Source: Sphingobacteriaceae bacterium (GTDB lineage: Bacteria > Bacteroidota > Bacteroidia > Sphingobacteriales > Sphingobacteriaceae). From it: 64,000 bases of DNA. Position numbers and translations under genes: made by a program. Location of the stretch: contig JAQSWM010000009.1 in assembly GCA_029266635.1 (NCBI GenBank), forward strand, positions 62,001 through 126,000. Direction: 5' to 3'. This document shows, piece after piece, positions 17,304 through 27,900 of the stretch. Positions within the stretch are counted from its first letter, which is position 1. Every line of letters starts with the position of its first letter. The notes below the pieces were generated by a model. It saw nothing but the letters and a program-made list of their open reading frames with translations. It was not told the origin of the DNA and did not search any database.

Positions 17304-20300
17304 CTAGTTCTTAATGAACTTAGTTTTGCCAATTATATTATTTGTAGTAGCTTCAACCATTTGAAGAATGTAAATCCCCTTTTCTAACGAAGTAACATTT
17401 TGCTTTAGTGGTTGCCCGTGTTCTACCAAGGAATGGGTCATTTCGCGACCATCTTTATCGTAAACCATTAACTTATATGATTGAGGATCGTTGCACTCGC
17501 TGTCGTAATCGACGTATACCTCGTTAACTACCGGATTAGGATACAGCACAAAAACTGGTGCAGCAACGTCTCGTTCAAAGTCGACTGAAATAAGGTTTGA
17601 GAACACATAGTCGCCATTCAGGTCTACCTGCTTCAAGCGATAGTAAGTAGTACCTTTTGTGGGATCTTTGTCCAAATAAGTATAAGATGCGGCCGAATTA
17701 GATGTTCCTTTTGCTTTCAACACGGAAAGAAGTTTAAAGTTCCTTCCATCCTGAGAACTCTCCAATTCAAAACGATCATTGTTCTGTTCGGTCGCTGTTT
17801 TCCAGGTGATCAAAGCTCCGATACCTACTTTCTTAGCCGAGAACGAGAGCAGAGTAACGGGCAAATTTGTGGGTGGTTGGAACAGTAGTTTAAAACGATT
17901 GGGACCATATGTATTTGCATCAGACTTGTTAATTGTGAAGGAGTAAACCGGATTAGCTTTTACATCTAACAGGTTACCGGTGAATTCATCTTTAAGCAAA
18001 GTAGTATAGTTGCGAGTAGCGGAAAGATCAGCGAAGTTCAAGGTTAAATTGCCCGATGTGGTAGCGTTAACATTTAACTTAAGTTCAGAAACTTGGCTAA
18101 TGTTGGGCATGAAATTGATCACCAAGTCTTTGTCGTCACTTGAGCGAGTGGTCAGAGTTACGCTGCTACCTTCCATAAAAGTAGCGTCCTCGAAACCTGC
18201 ATTAGGATTACTTCCATCATTGAAAACCACCACCGCCTCTTCTTTATTGATGCCATTCTGAAGGTTTATGCGAAGCTGCTTCCAGGATGGCGCACCACTC
18301 GTTGTTGCGGGAATAGAACCCTTGGTACCTGCTAGCAGTTTATCTGTAGGAGCAGAAAGGAAGCGTGCCGGCGAACTGTTTACAGATTTCGAGCTCTCTT
18401 TGAACGTTATGGAAGCACCCGATGCATTTGCTCGCACCCAGAAGCCTTGACCTGCTTGTATAAGGTTAACATTGCTGCCGTTTGTTGAGATGCCGTTCAG
18501 ATATGTAGCATAGCCACCGCCGGGCTTGTAAACGCTAACCTGATCAACAGTGTTGGCTTTATCCATCAAGGTCCAATCTATAGTGCCTGGATATGGATTT
18601 CCTACTAAATTATATCCGTTATATGTAGCGTCATCGGGACCGGAATTTTCCGTATATGACAATGGAATAGTAATATCACCTTGATTTATCGGACCAACAT
18701 ACTGCATCAACACGTCCTCAGGTGCAAGATATGGGGAGTTTACCTTTTTAGATGTGGTAGCAGTTGCCGGAGTATAATTGCTTCTGTCCCCCCGGAAGTA
18801 CAAAAATATACCCTTTCCCGGTTCAAGGCTTTCGTAGATGTTTGATGGAGTAAGGAATTGATGTTGTGCATCTGACGAAGGAGCAGACTCGTTATAGCGC
18901 TTTAAGGTTGTGCTAAATGGGGAGGCATTGCCGCCAGGGTCAAAACCGTTAGTAGACCCACCGTTTCCCGTGATAATCATGTATCCTTTTAATTGCTCCA
19001 GCGTTTTGTTAGAAGAAAGCAGATTATCGTTTATTGGTGATGAAATACTTCTGAAACTTCTATTAGCTGAGTTCAGTCCACCAGTGAAAAACGATTGCAC
19101 AATCACATTTCCGGTTATACTGGCTCCATTTGCAAGCGGAGCAATGTTGGCATTATCGTGAGCATCAGCCAATAAATACAGCTTACCATTTGCATCCAAG
19201 GTTGTATTTGCATCAACTGTAACAATACCTTCAGGATCAATGGTGGCGGAATATGGAGAGGAGATCTTCTTGATGCCGCCGCCGGTAAGGACAAGATTGG
19301 TATATGCCAGGGCACCGACAATCTGATCACCGGAACCATTATAGGTAAATGTTCCTCTGATAGGCTGTACTGCTGTATCAAGCCAGTCGCCAGCCATATA
19401 AACCGGACGGGTTTCAGGATTTAGCAACTGCGTGGAAGGCATATAATCACCGGCAATCGAAATTGAGCTTATCCTTGTTGTTAACACAATTTGAGAGTTA
19501 ACAGTAAGATTTCCTCCTATTGAAAGTGGCCTTGTTACGTTTCCGTCTATAGTCTTGACACCGGTGCCGTTGATAGATAGATTTTGAAATTTTGTATTGT
19601 CGTCTATGAATATCGAAAAATCGCCCGTGTTGCTAATTTCTATAGTAGTGTTTGCATCAATCACGTCACTCGCCCTGAACTTGAAAGGATCAGGTGTATT
19701 GCTCCGGTAAACATATTTTGCTGCATTGCTCATCTTAAGCGAACCTGCAGCATTAATAATTATAGGGTTAGAACCATCATCCAGTACAGCCGAGGCCCTT
19801 TCATCCCCAATTATCAGGTTGGTAACGCTTAGTGAAGATGATAAACTTACCGGTGCATTGATCTTAAGTGTTTTGAAGGTTGTCGTTGATACTGTAGGAT
19901 TTGCAACACTAACCCATGTAGTCCCAAAACCAGAAGGGAAATTTACTGGTGAAACCGAGTTTACATCTACAATAGTTGCAGTAATATCAAAAGCTACCAC
20001 ACCTCCGCTAATTGATCCGAAACGGAATGTTGATGCCCCATTAAATACAAGCTTATCGGCATTAGAGCCATTGGAGCCTAAAGTGACATCTCCGTACACC
20101 AACAGGGATGCACCACTGCTTACAGTTATTTGAGCAATAGCCGATGAATTGCTTATCGGTGCGTTTAACTTTAAATCTGCGCACTCTGCCGTGCCGGACG
20201 TAATTACAACAGTAGTTCCACTAGTTATTATTACATTATCAGCAGATGTTGGAATGGAATGGCTGCTTACAGTCGTCCAGGTACTCGCCGCGTTCCAGTC

Positions 20301-20426
20301 AAGTGAAGTACCGCTGTTGCTTACAAATGTGTCTGCTTGTACAGATTTCGATACAAGCAGAATAAAGCCCAGCATAACCGGGACCTTTAAGTAATTATAA
20401 TATGAGTTGGATAGAAGTGCTTTCAT
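17304..20426 (-). CDS. large secreted protein with T9SS type A sorting domain
   Basis: From ATG 20426 the product has 1040 residues, and the in-frame extension to 20537 lacks a plausible start. A signal peptide (through about SVQA) is followed by repetitive beta-rich sequence with many Ser/Thr/Asn residues and parallel-beta-like repeats. A late domain, TLLSFSAKKVGIGALITWKT, is typical of the region before the sorting tail. The C-terminal 80 residues (VLYPNPVVNEVYVDYD ... GKTKFIKN) are a type A T9SS signal, so the protein should cross the outer membrane and be anchored or released at the surface. No enzyme motif was recognised; adhesion is possible. Confidence 0.88.
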   Translation of the reverse strand: MKALLSNSYYNYLKVPVMLGFILLVSKSVQADTFVSNSGTSLDWNAASTWTTVSSHSIPTSADNVIITSGTTVVITSGTAECADLKLNAPISNSSAIAQITVSSGASLLVYGDVTLGSNGSNADKLVFNGASTFRFGSISGGVVAFDITATIVDVNSVSPVNFPSGFGTTWVSVANPTVSTTTFKTLKINAPVSLSSSLSVTNLIIGDERASAVLDDGSNPIIINAAGSLKMSNAAKYVYRSNTPDPFKFRASDVIDANTTIEISNTGDFSIFIDDNTKFQNLSINGTGVKTIDGNVTRPLSIGGNLTVNSQIVLTTRISSISIAGDYMPSTQLLNPETRPVYMAGDWLDTAVQPIRGTFTYNGSGDQIVGALAYTNLVLTGGGIKKISSPYSATIDPEGIVTVDANTTLDANGKLYLLADAHDNANIAPLANGASITGNVIVQSFFTGGLNSANRSFRSISSPINDNLLSSNKTLEQLKGYMIITGNGGSTNGFDPGGNASPFSTTLKRYNESAPSSDAQHQFLTPSNIYESLEPGKGIFLYFRGDRSNYTPATATTSKKVNSPYLAPEDVLMQYVGPINQGDITIPLSYTENSGPDDATYNGYNLVGNPYPGTIDWTLMDKANTVDQVSVYKPGGGYATYLNGISTNGSNVNLIQAGQGFWVRANASGASITFKESSKSVNSSPARFLSAPTDKLLAGTKGSIPATTSGAPSWKQLRINLQNGINKEEAVVVFNDGSNPNAGFEDATFMEGSSVTLTTRSSDDKDLVINFMPNISQVSELKLNVNATTSGNLTLNFADLSATRNYTTLLKDEFTGNLLDVKANPVYSFTINKSDANTYGPNRFKLLFQPPTNLPVTLLSFSAKKVGIGALITWKTATEQNNDRFELESSQDGRNFKLLSVLKAKGTSNSAASYTYLDKDPTKGTTYYRLKQVDLNGDYVFSNLISVDFERDVAAPVFVLYPNPVVNEVYVDYDSECNDPQSYKLMVYDKDGREMTHSLVEHGQPLKQNVTSLEKGIYILQMVEATTNNIIGKTKFIKN

Positions 20427-20632
20427 AGTACCAGTATTGTAGATAATACCAGTCATCCAAAAACCATACCAACAGAATAAATTACTAATATAAGGACCTG
20501 GTAGTAAGAACGTTATGGCAAAAATGGGTATAGCCAAAGAAGGAATCTTCGGCTTTTAAAGAAGTGTGATATTGTTGCAATAACCTCCTCCGCACAAAAT
20601 TGTTTTGCACGTCGTAGAAAAGGTGAACGAGG

Positions 20633-20938
20633 TTAATATTCTAACCTCACATCTGGATTGTACTTCAAAAATTCCTGGTAGGCACCGCTCAGATCCCGCA
20701 CGGAATTGATCTCAAACCTCTCGCCCCATGGCGTCCATGAAATAAACTTCTTGTTCTTTTCAGATATTGAAGCCTTGCCGTCTGTTTTTCTCAACGGTAT
20801 CTCTTCGTAAACACCGAAGTTATCAAGTATGTAGTACTTGATCTTTTTAGAACTGCTTTTCAAAGTATGGGATCCTTCTAACTTAAATCCCATCGACTTG
20901 ATCCAGCTTTTAATAGATGATACCTGTTTTGGTGCCAT
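20633..20938 (-). CDS. hypothetical protein, 101 residues
   Basis: A basic soluble protein with no signal peptide or membrane helix. It begins MAPKQVSSIKSWIKSMGFKL and carries Lys-rich then Trp/Glu-containing segments (FISWTPWGERFEINSVRDL). I do not recognise the family. Amino acid composition and uninterrupted frame support a real gene. It stands alone between the T9SS cargo gene and the divergent pruA, with 198 bases to the pruA start. Confidence 0.6.
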   Translation of the reverse strand: MAPKQVSSIKSWIKSMGFKLEGSHTLKSSSKKIKYYILDNFGVYEEIPLRKTDGKASISEKNKKFISWTPWGERFEINSVRDLSGAYQEFLKYNPDVRLEY

Positions 20939-21124
20939 AACGAGCGTTTTTTAATGTTTTTCACTAGGTTGATTTACAATATCTTAACATCCTGCATAAT
21001 GTATAGTTTACACTATCTGAATTTTTAGTTAACAAGTGTGGAAAACCGCTGTGAATAAACCTGACACAGTCTCATATCCAGGTAAGTTTTGTTTTCGCTC
21101 ATGAGTTTTGTTTCTCACTATTGG

Positions 21125-21132
21125 TATCTTTG
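21125..21132 (+). promoter_or_regulatory. candidate -7 element for pruA
   Basis: TATCTTTG matches TAnnTTTG exactly and ends four bases before the preferred pruA ATG at 21137. A TTTG lies upstream at 21107-21110, but with a spacing of 14 bases, shorter than usual. If this is the promoter, the transcript is nearly leaderless. Confidence 0.35.
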
Positions 21133-21136
21133 GCAC

Positions 21137-22771
21137 ATGATAAAAGGATTCTTCAATGTGCCTGCGCCTGTTAATGAAACAGTTTTAAACTACGCTCCTG
21201 GAAGCAAAGAACGCCAGTTGCTAAAACAAGCTGTAGCCGACGCACGCTCAACTCAACTGGATATCCCGATGTATATTGGAGGACAGGAAGTACGTTCCGA
21301 AAAGAAGGTAGCCATCCGCCCGCCACACGATCATCAGCACATTCTTGGCTATTATCACCAAGGCGAGAAAAGCCATGTGGAGCAAGCCATCAGCGCAGCC
21401 TTGTCCGCAAAATCAGCCTGGGAAAATCTTGCCTGGGAACATCGTGCAGCAATCTTCCTGAAAGCCGCTGACCTTATCGCCGGTCCTTATCGCTATAAAT
21501 TGAACGCAGCAACTATGCTCGGGCAATCAAAAAATGCTTATCAGGCGGAGATTGATTCGGCATGCGAACTCATAGATTTCCTGCGGTTCAACGTAAAATA
21601 CATGAGCGACATCTATGCTCAGCAGCCGCCTGTGTCGCCCCGCGGCACATGGAACCGTGTGGAACAGCGCCCTCTCGAAGGCTTCGTCTTTGCCCTCACT
21701 CCTTTCAACTTCACGGCCATAGCCGGAAATCTGCCCACCTCTGCTGCCATGATGGGAAATGTTGTGGTTTGGAAACCAGCAAACACACAGATTTATTCAG
21801 CTAATGTGCTGATGCAGATTTTCAAAGAAGCGGGTTTGCCTGATGGCGTCATCAACCTTGTTTATGTTTCTGGCCCTGATGCTGGCGAAGTAATTTTTAA
21901 CAATCCAGATTTTGCGGGCATCCACTTCACCGGCTCAACTTCGGTATTTCAGGATATCTGGAAAACGATTGGCAACAACATCCATAAGTACAAAACCTAC
22001 CCGCGTATTGTAGGCGAAACAGGAGGAAAAGACTTTATTTTAGTACACGGTTCGGCAGATGTGAAAGCTTCGGCTACCGCGATTGTGCGTGGTGCATTCG
22101 AGTATCAGGGACAGAAATGTTCCGCTGCTTCGCGGATTTATGTAGCCGCTTCTATTTGGACTGAACTGAAAGAACTAATCTTGAAAGGCCTGGCGTCGAT
22201 AAAAATGGGCCCAACTGAAGATTTCAGCAACTTCATCAATGCTGTGATTGATGAGAAGTCGTTCGATAAACTTTCAAAAGCAATTGATGCAGCTAAGAGC
22301 GATGCATCGCTTGAGATTATTGCAGGCGGGGCTTACGATAAGACTAAAGGCTATTTTATTGAGCCAACTATCATTGTAACCAAAGATCCTTACTACACAA
22401 CCATGTGCGAAGAGTTGTTCGGTCCGGTGCTCACAGTGCACGTATACGAAGACACCGAATTTGACCAGATTCTCAAAACAATAGATAAAACCTCGATTTA
22501 CGCGTTGACTGGTGCGGTGCTTGCGCAAGACAGATATGCGATTGAAAAGGCTTCGCAGGCTTTGCGCAATGCTGCAGGGAACTTTTACATCAATGACAAA
22601 TGTACCGGAGCGGTGGTTGGGCAACAGCCTTTTGGTGGTGCCAGAGGTTCTGGGACAAATGATAAAGCAGGTTCGATGATCAACTTATTGCGCTGGGTTT
22701 CGCCACGGGCAATTAAAGAAACTTTTGATCCGCCGAAGGATTACAGGTATCCGTTTTTGGAACAGGAATAA
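21137..22771 (+). CDS. pruA: L-glutamate gamma-semialdehyde dehydrogenase (1-pyrroline-5-carboxylate dehydrogenase)
   Basis: This 544-residue aldehyde dehydrogenase oxidises glutamate semialdehyde to glutamate with NAD, the second step of proline breakdown. The NAD-site stretch FTGSTSVF, the catalytic Glu region VGETGGKDF and the catalytic Cys in GQKCSAASRIY are all visible, and the N-terminal lead MIKGFFNVPAPVNE matches P5C dehydrogenases. ATG 21137 is chosen over in-frame starts at 21089 and 21101 because it gives the family N-terminus. It is monocistronic and ends at a strong terminator. No proline dehydrogenase gene adjoins it. Confidence 0.93.
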   Translation: MIKGFFNVPAPVNETVLNYAPGSKERQLLKQAVADARSTQLDIPMYIGGQEVRSEKKVAIRPPHDHQHILGYYHQGEKSHVEQAISAALSAKSAWENLAWEHRAAIFLKAADLIAGPYRYKLNAATMLGQSKNAYQAEIDSACELIDFLRFNVKYMSDIYAQQPPVSPRGTWNRVEQRPLEGFVFALTPFNFTAIAGNLPTSAAMMGNVVVWKPANTQIYSANVLMQIFKEAGLPDGVINLVYVSGPDAGEVIFNNPDFAGIHFTGSTSVFQDIWKTIGNNIHKYKTYPRIVGETGGKDFILVHGSADVKASATAIVRGAFEYQGQKCSAASRIYVAASIWTELKELILKGLASIKMGPTEDFSNFINAVIDEKSFDKLSKAIDAAKSDASLEIIAGGAYDKTKGYFIEPTIIVTKDPYYTTMCEELFGPVLTVHVYEDTEFDQILKTIDKTSIYALTGAVLAQDRYAIEKASQALRNAAGNFYINDKCTGAVVGQQPFGGARGSGTNDKAGSMINLLRWVSPRAIKETFDPPKDYRYPFLEQE

Positions 22772-22777
22772 AAGATT

Positions 22778-22801
22778 AAGGCAGCCACAAGCTGCCTTTT
22801 T
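22778..22801. terminator. bidirectional intrinsic terminator
   Basis: AAGGCAGC (22778-22785) pairs with GCTGCCTT (22791-22798) around the loop CACAA, followed by a T-run. It lies between convergent pruA and the flavin reductase gene. Confidence 0.85.
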
Positions 22802-22803
22802 CA

Positions 22804-23694
22804 TTATCCCGCTAGCAGAACTTTCCAGGCAAGGTTCACGTCGCCATTATCCAGAAGCTGCTTTGCCAGTAAATGTAGTTGCTGGTTGCGGTTATGGCTG
22901 TCGCCGATGGTAGCGTCAAGTATATCCTTTACGGGATTCGTGTGGCTCATTTCATCAATCTCCTCATCGCTCGGCAAAGACTCCACGTTGCCTAACTGCC
23001 CGAGATTATTTCCGGTAAGAATATTAGAATTCCGGATGTGCGCTGGAAGCCTATCTACACCAATCCCTTTGGTTGTAAGCGGCTTGGCAACTTTAAACAG
23101 GTTTTCTTTAGTAACACGGCAATACCAGTCGCCGCCTAGACGTGCTACCAGATCAATCTTTTCCTGATCTATTTTTCCATCGCCCCCCAAGATCTCTTCG
23201 TTAATATGGACCAGCTTTATTTCTGCAAGCACAATATTTCCCGCACCCGGAGTTTCGCCCAGCGAGATAATCTCCCGCACGGTACACTCAAACTGCACCG
23301 GCGACTCAGCCACCCGAGGCGGCCGCACCAACTCCGACTTCAACTCGGTTAATCCGGCTTTTACGAACTCATTTTCGCCCTTCGCATATTCCGTGCTTGC
23401 CAACGATGTTTGCTGCACCATGTCATAATTCACGATGTTGATCACCACCTCTGGCACCTCAAGCAAGTTTTCCAAAGTATGCTTGGTGGTATTGTCCCGC
23501 ACCCTCCGCGACGGCGAAAAAACGCACACAGGTGGACTGGTGCTCACCATATTAAAAAAGCTGAACGGGCTGAGATTTACATTACCTGCTTTATCAATAG
23601 TGGAAGCAAAACAGATTGGTCGCGGAGCAATTGCCGCCTGCATGTAAGTTTGAAGCTCGGCGGTAGGGATTTCTGAGGGGTTGAGAGTTTTCAA
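22804..23694 (-). CDS. flavin reductase family protein
   Basis: This 296-residue protein has an FMN-binding split-barrel domain in its first 200 residues (APRPICFASTIDKAGNVNLS and PFSFFNMVSTSPPVCVFSPS), as in flavin reductases and related flavoproteins. A helical C-terminal extension of about 90 residues includes ILDATIGDSHNRNQQL. It follows the fumarylacetoacetase-family gene by 12 bases in the same operon, which suggests a role in aromatic or tyrosine catabolism. That pathway assignment is inference from context. Confidence 0.85.
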   Translation of the reverse strand: MKTLNPSEIPTAELQTYMQAAIAPRPICFASTIDKAGNVNLSPFSFFNMVSTSPPVCVFSPSRRVRDNTTKHTLENLLEVPEVVINIVNYDMVQQTSLASTEYAKGENEFVKAGLTELKSELVRPPRVAESPVQFECTVREIISLGETPGAGNIVLAEIKLVHINEEILGGDGKIDQEKIDLVARLGGDWYCRVTKENLFKVAKPLTTKGIGVDRLPAHIRNSNILTGNNLGQLGNVESLPSDEEIDEMSHTNPVKDILDATIGDSHNRNQQLHLLAKQLLDNGDVNLAWKVLLAG

Positions 23695-23706
23695 GATTTG
23701 GAAGGT

Positions 23707-24711
23707 TTAAAGGTTTCCCTTCTTTAATCCCAAAATTGAAAAATCGGTGTCAGCTTTCCGAATCGTGTTGCTCAAAATCCCGAGCCCTGTAATTTCCATC
23801 TCAACTATATCGCCTTCTTTCAGCCACTGAACTTTGTAATCGGGATCATTCAGTAAGCCCGTGCCGTTCAGTTCCAGAAAACATCCCGTACCAACGGTGC
23901 CCGAGCCGATCACATCCCCCGGAAGGATATCCACCCCATACGCACACCGTTCAATGATCTCCGCGAAAGTCCAGTCCATATCGGCCACAGACCCGCTCGA
24001 CACTTCCACGCCGTTCACCAGGCATTTCATTTTCAAATCATACGCATTTCCTACATGCCCGGGCTTTGGCGAAGTTTTATATTGCTCAAGCTCATCAGGT
24101 GTAACCAACCAAGGACCAATAACGGTAGAGAAGTCCTTCCCTTTTGCAGGACCGAGGTTCAGTTTCATTTCTTCCATCTGCAAGGCACGGGCGCTCATAT
24201 CATTCATGATCATATAACCGGCGATATAGGTGTCGGCTTCCTCTGCCCTGATATTCCTCCCCTTCTTTCCTATTACTATAGCGGCTTCTAATTCAAAGTC
24301 CAGCTTTTCAAAATGATCCGGCATACACTCAATCTCTCCCGGACCCTGAACAGCATTGTGATTTGTGAAGTAAAAAATCGGATACTGATCAAACTCCGGG
24401 ATCATCTCCACCTTGCGGTTGCGGCGTGCGGCTGCCACATGCTGGCGGAAAGCGTAACCATCTCGGCAGGAAGTTGGATGTGGCACCGGCGCAAGAAGTT
24501 CGAAAAACGCCTCCTCTTTAGCTTCAAGCTGTCGTGATCGAATAGAATCATTGATCTTTTTTGCCCGTTCCATCAGCTCTTCTCCGCCCCATAGAAACTC
24601 GTTCATGTTATCAGGAATTAGCTTATCGCACGAATTGAGATTGTAAATATGCCCGCGGGCGAAAATGCCCAGATGCTCCTGGCCTTCAGTTTTGTAGGAT
24701 ACTAATTTCAT
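23707..24711 (-). CDS. fumarylacetoacetate hydrolase family protein
   Basis: The 334-residue enzyme has the FAH fold. The acidic metal ligands are visible in LDFELEAAIVIGKKGRNI and MIMNDMSARALQ, and the C-terminal half has GDVIGSGTVGTGCFLELNG. Family members hydrolyse C-C bonds of 1,3-diketo acids, for example fumarylacetoacetate in tyrosine breakdown. The neighbouring flavin reductase-like gene on the same transcript supports a catabolic role. Upstream, an inverted repeat at 24731-24764 could be an operator or leader hairpin. Confidence 0.88.
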   Translation of the reverse strand: MKLVSYKTEGQEHLGIFARGHIYNLNSCDKLIPDNMNEFLWGGEELMERAKKINDSIRSRQLEAKEEAFFELLAPVPHPTSCRDGYAFRQHVAAARRNRKVEMIPEFDQYPIFYFTNHNAVQGPGEIECMPDHFEKLDFELEAAIVIGKKGRNIRAEEADTYIAGYMIMNDMSARALQMEEMKLNLGPAKGKDFSTVIGPWLVTPDELEQYKTSPKPGHVGNAYDLKMKCLVNGVEVSSGSVADMDWTFAEIIERCAYGVDILPGDVIGSGTVGTGCFLELNGTGLLNDPDYKVQWLKEGDIVEMEITGLGILSNTIRKADTDFSILGLKKGNL

Positions 24712-24730
24712 AGCGTTTTGCGGTTAGCTG

Positions 24731-24764
24731 TTTATCAGAACACGGCAGCGCCGTTGCTGATAAA
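24731..24764. promoter_or_regulatory. inverted repeat upstream of FAH operon
   Basis: TTTATCAG (24731-24738) and CTGATAAA (24757-24764) form outer arms. Inside them CGGC and GCCG pair as well. It lies 20 bases before the start codon of the FAH-family gene, so it could be an operator or an mRNA leader hairpin. Confidence 0.4.
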
Positions 24765-24941
24765 AGTAGTACATTATTAAGTTGTATAACACACCGGCAG
24801 CGAAAAAGCTTTGCTTCATTTGCATCATTTATACCAATTATTAGCCTTAATCGTTAAATTCGAGGCTTTTCAACAGATGTTGGTTTCTATTGTAGATTTG
24901 CCCTTTCATAAGCTTTAATTTAGCCCCATCACACTTGACAC

Positions 24942-27900
24942 ATGCTCAAAAAATATTTTCTTGTTATCCCGATATTTCTCCTTTCTACCTTTTTTGCCAT
25001 TGGCCAAAGCACAGCCTGGTACGAAATAAATCAATCATACAAAAGCGGCATTGAGCTATTCGAAAAGGGCAAGTTCGCCGCAGCAAGTGCACAGTTCGGC
25101 CATGTTGATGAACTTAGGCTAGCACCCTCTGCGCAAGCAGCCGACCAACAACAATATTCACTTTTAAAGGAAAATGCCCGCTATTATCAAGCTGTTTGCG
25201 CTTTGGAGTTGGGCAATGAAGATGCTGAGAGCCTTTTTCTGAAGTTTATCAGAGAGTTCCCTGCTAGTGCCAATGCCAAGGGAGCTTATTTTCAAGTTGG
25301 GAAATCCTACTTCAACCAGAAGAACTATTTAAAAGCTATAGAATGGTTTACTAAGCTTGATGCAAACAGCCTGTCGGGGAAAGAGAGCTCAGAATACCGG
25401 TTTAAGTTGGGATACTCCTACTTTATGCAAAAAGACTATCGCTCTGCGGAACCGCTTTTTGCCAAGCTGAAAGATGAACGGAGTGAATTCTCCGAAGCCT
25501 CCATTTACTATTACGCCTACATCAACTACCTGGATAAAGATTATAAAACAGCTCTTACAGAATTCGAAAAGCTAAAAGGATCAAAAACATACGAGAACAG
25601 CTATCCTTATTATTTAACTGCATTGTACTTTTTAGACAAGCGCTATGATGTGGTCTTGAGTTATGGCATTCCTGCCCTTCAAACTATTGATGAGCAGTAC
25701 AAAGCAGAGATGTACCGCATTATTGCAGCTACTTATTTTGCCCGTTCAGATTACAAAACAGCAGCATCGTATTACCAGCGTTTCCAAGCTAAAGATGCCG
25801 GTAAAACCCAAAACAATCAGGACAGCTACCAGATAGGTTATACCTATTTTAAACTGGGCGATTACGTCAAAGCCATCACCGAACTGGAGAAAATGAATAT
25901 TGCCGACGTGTATTACCAGAATGGGATGATCACGTTGGGCAACGCATTTCTGAAAACCAACAACAAACAAGGTGCACGAAATGCGTTTTTCAGGGCTTCT
26001 AAACTTACATTCGATAAAGCTTTACAGGAAGAGGGGCTTTTTAATTATGCGAAACTTTCCTATGAGCTACAGTTCCACTCGGTAGCGCTCGATGCCACCC
26101 AGGAGTTCCTGAAAACCTACCCACGCACAACCAAACTGAACGAAGCAAAAACCCTGCTCGCCGAAGTTCTGCTCAGCACCAAGAACTACAAAGAAGCTGT
26201 TAACGTATTGGAAACCGTCAGCAACAAAAACGCCGAAGCAAGGGAAGCTTATCAAAAAGTTACTTACTACCGCGGGCTGGAATTCTATAATGAACGTGCA
26301 TTTGAAAACGGTATTTCTATGTTCATGCGCTCCATCAATAATCCGGTTGATGATGAGATTGAAGCGCTTGCCACTTACTGGCTCGCCGAGGCGATGTTTG
26401 AAGTTCGTAAATATGGCGAGTCTGTTACGCAGTTTGAAAAGTTCCTCTCACTTCCGGCGGCAAAAAACACCGACGTTTACAACTTTGCGAATTATGCGCT
26501 CGGGTACTCCGCGTATCGGAATGACAATTACCAGAAAGCCGCAAACTATTTTGAACGCTTTTTGAGAGGATCTGAAAAAGACAAGAACACCATTAACGAC
26601 GCTACTCTACGGCTTGCAGACTCATATTTTGTGCTGAAAGCTTACGATCAGGCAATGGTTCAGTACAACAAAATCATTGCATGGAATGCGCAAGGCGAGG
26701 ACTATGCCCTTTTTCAGCGTGGGATGATCCAGGGCTTGCAGGGCAATAACGATGCAAAAATTGCAACACACCAATCGCTGCTGCAACAGTATCCGAAATC
26801 CAATTACGCGGACGATGCAAGCTTCGAAATTGCTTACACCTATTTCGTTAAAAACGATTACGATAAAGCAAAAACAGGGCTTAGTGCGATGGTTGAAAAA
26901 TATCCGAGGAGCAGCTATGTGCCCCGGGCGCTTGTGACTATCGGTTTGGTACAGTACAATCAGGATGATGACAATGCCGCACTGGAGACTTTTGGGCGTG
27001 TGGTAAAGGATTATTCTACTACCGAAGAAGCTAATCAGGCTTTGGAATCGATTAAAAATATCTACGTTGACCGTGGCGATGCAAGTGGCTTTCTCACTTA
27101 CGCCAACGGCACCAACATCGGTAATATCAGCACATCGGAGCAGGACAACATTACCTTCCAGGCTGCTAACAACCGCTTTTTACGTGGAGAATATCAGGGA
27201 ACTGTGGAAGCGATCAATGCTTACTACGACAAGTTCCCCCGCCCTATCCACGACAAGCAAGCTAAATTTATCCGTGCTGAAAGCCTTGTGAAACTTGGCC
27301 GGCCTGATGAAGCCATTCCGGATTATACGTTTATTCTAAACGACTGGACAAGCGAATACACAGAGCGTGCGCTCATCAGCATCACCAACATCTACCTGAA
27401 GCAGAAGAAGTACAATGAAGCTATTGTTTATTTGAAAAAACTGGAGCTTACTTCAGAATACAAGGCTAACTATGGCTTCGCAATAAGCAACTTACTGGAA
27501 GCCTATAGTAATATGGGAATGCCGGATGACGTGCTTAAATACGTGGATATTATCAACAAATTCGAGAAGTCATCTACTGAAGACAAAAACCACGCAACGC
27601 TCTATGCCGGCAAGGCTTACCTCGCTAAAGGCGATACATCAATGGCTGTTAAGCAGTTTACAGATGTCGTAAATAAATCAAAAACCGTCAGCGCTGCCGA
27701 GGCTAAATATAATATCGCCGAGATTCAGCATCGAAAAGGAGACTTTAAAGCAGCAGAAAAAACTGCCTTTGACCTGATCAACAAAATGGCGTCGTATGAT
27801 TACTGGGTGGCAAAAACCTTTATTCTCCTCGCTGATAACTATGTCGCCCAAAAGGATGAATTTCAGGCAAAAAGCACACTACAAAGCCTCATAGATAATT

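Noticed and set aside
21089-21136. upstream in-frame starts for pruA
   Set aside because: The added residues (Trp/Tyr/His-rich) do not fit the family N-terminus, and a promoter-like element lies inside this stretch.
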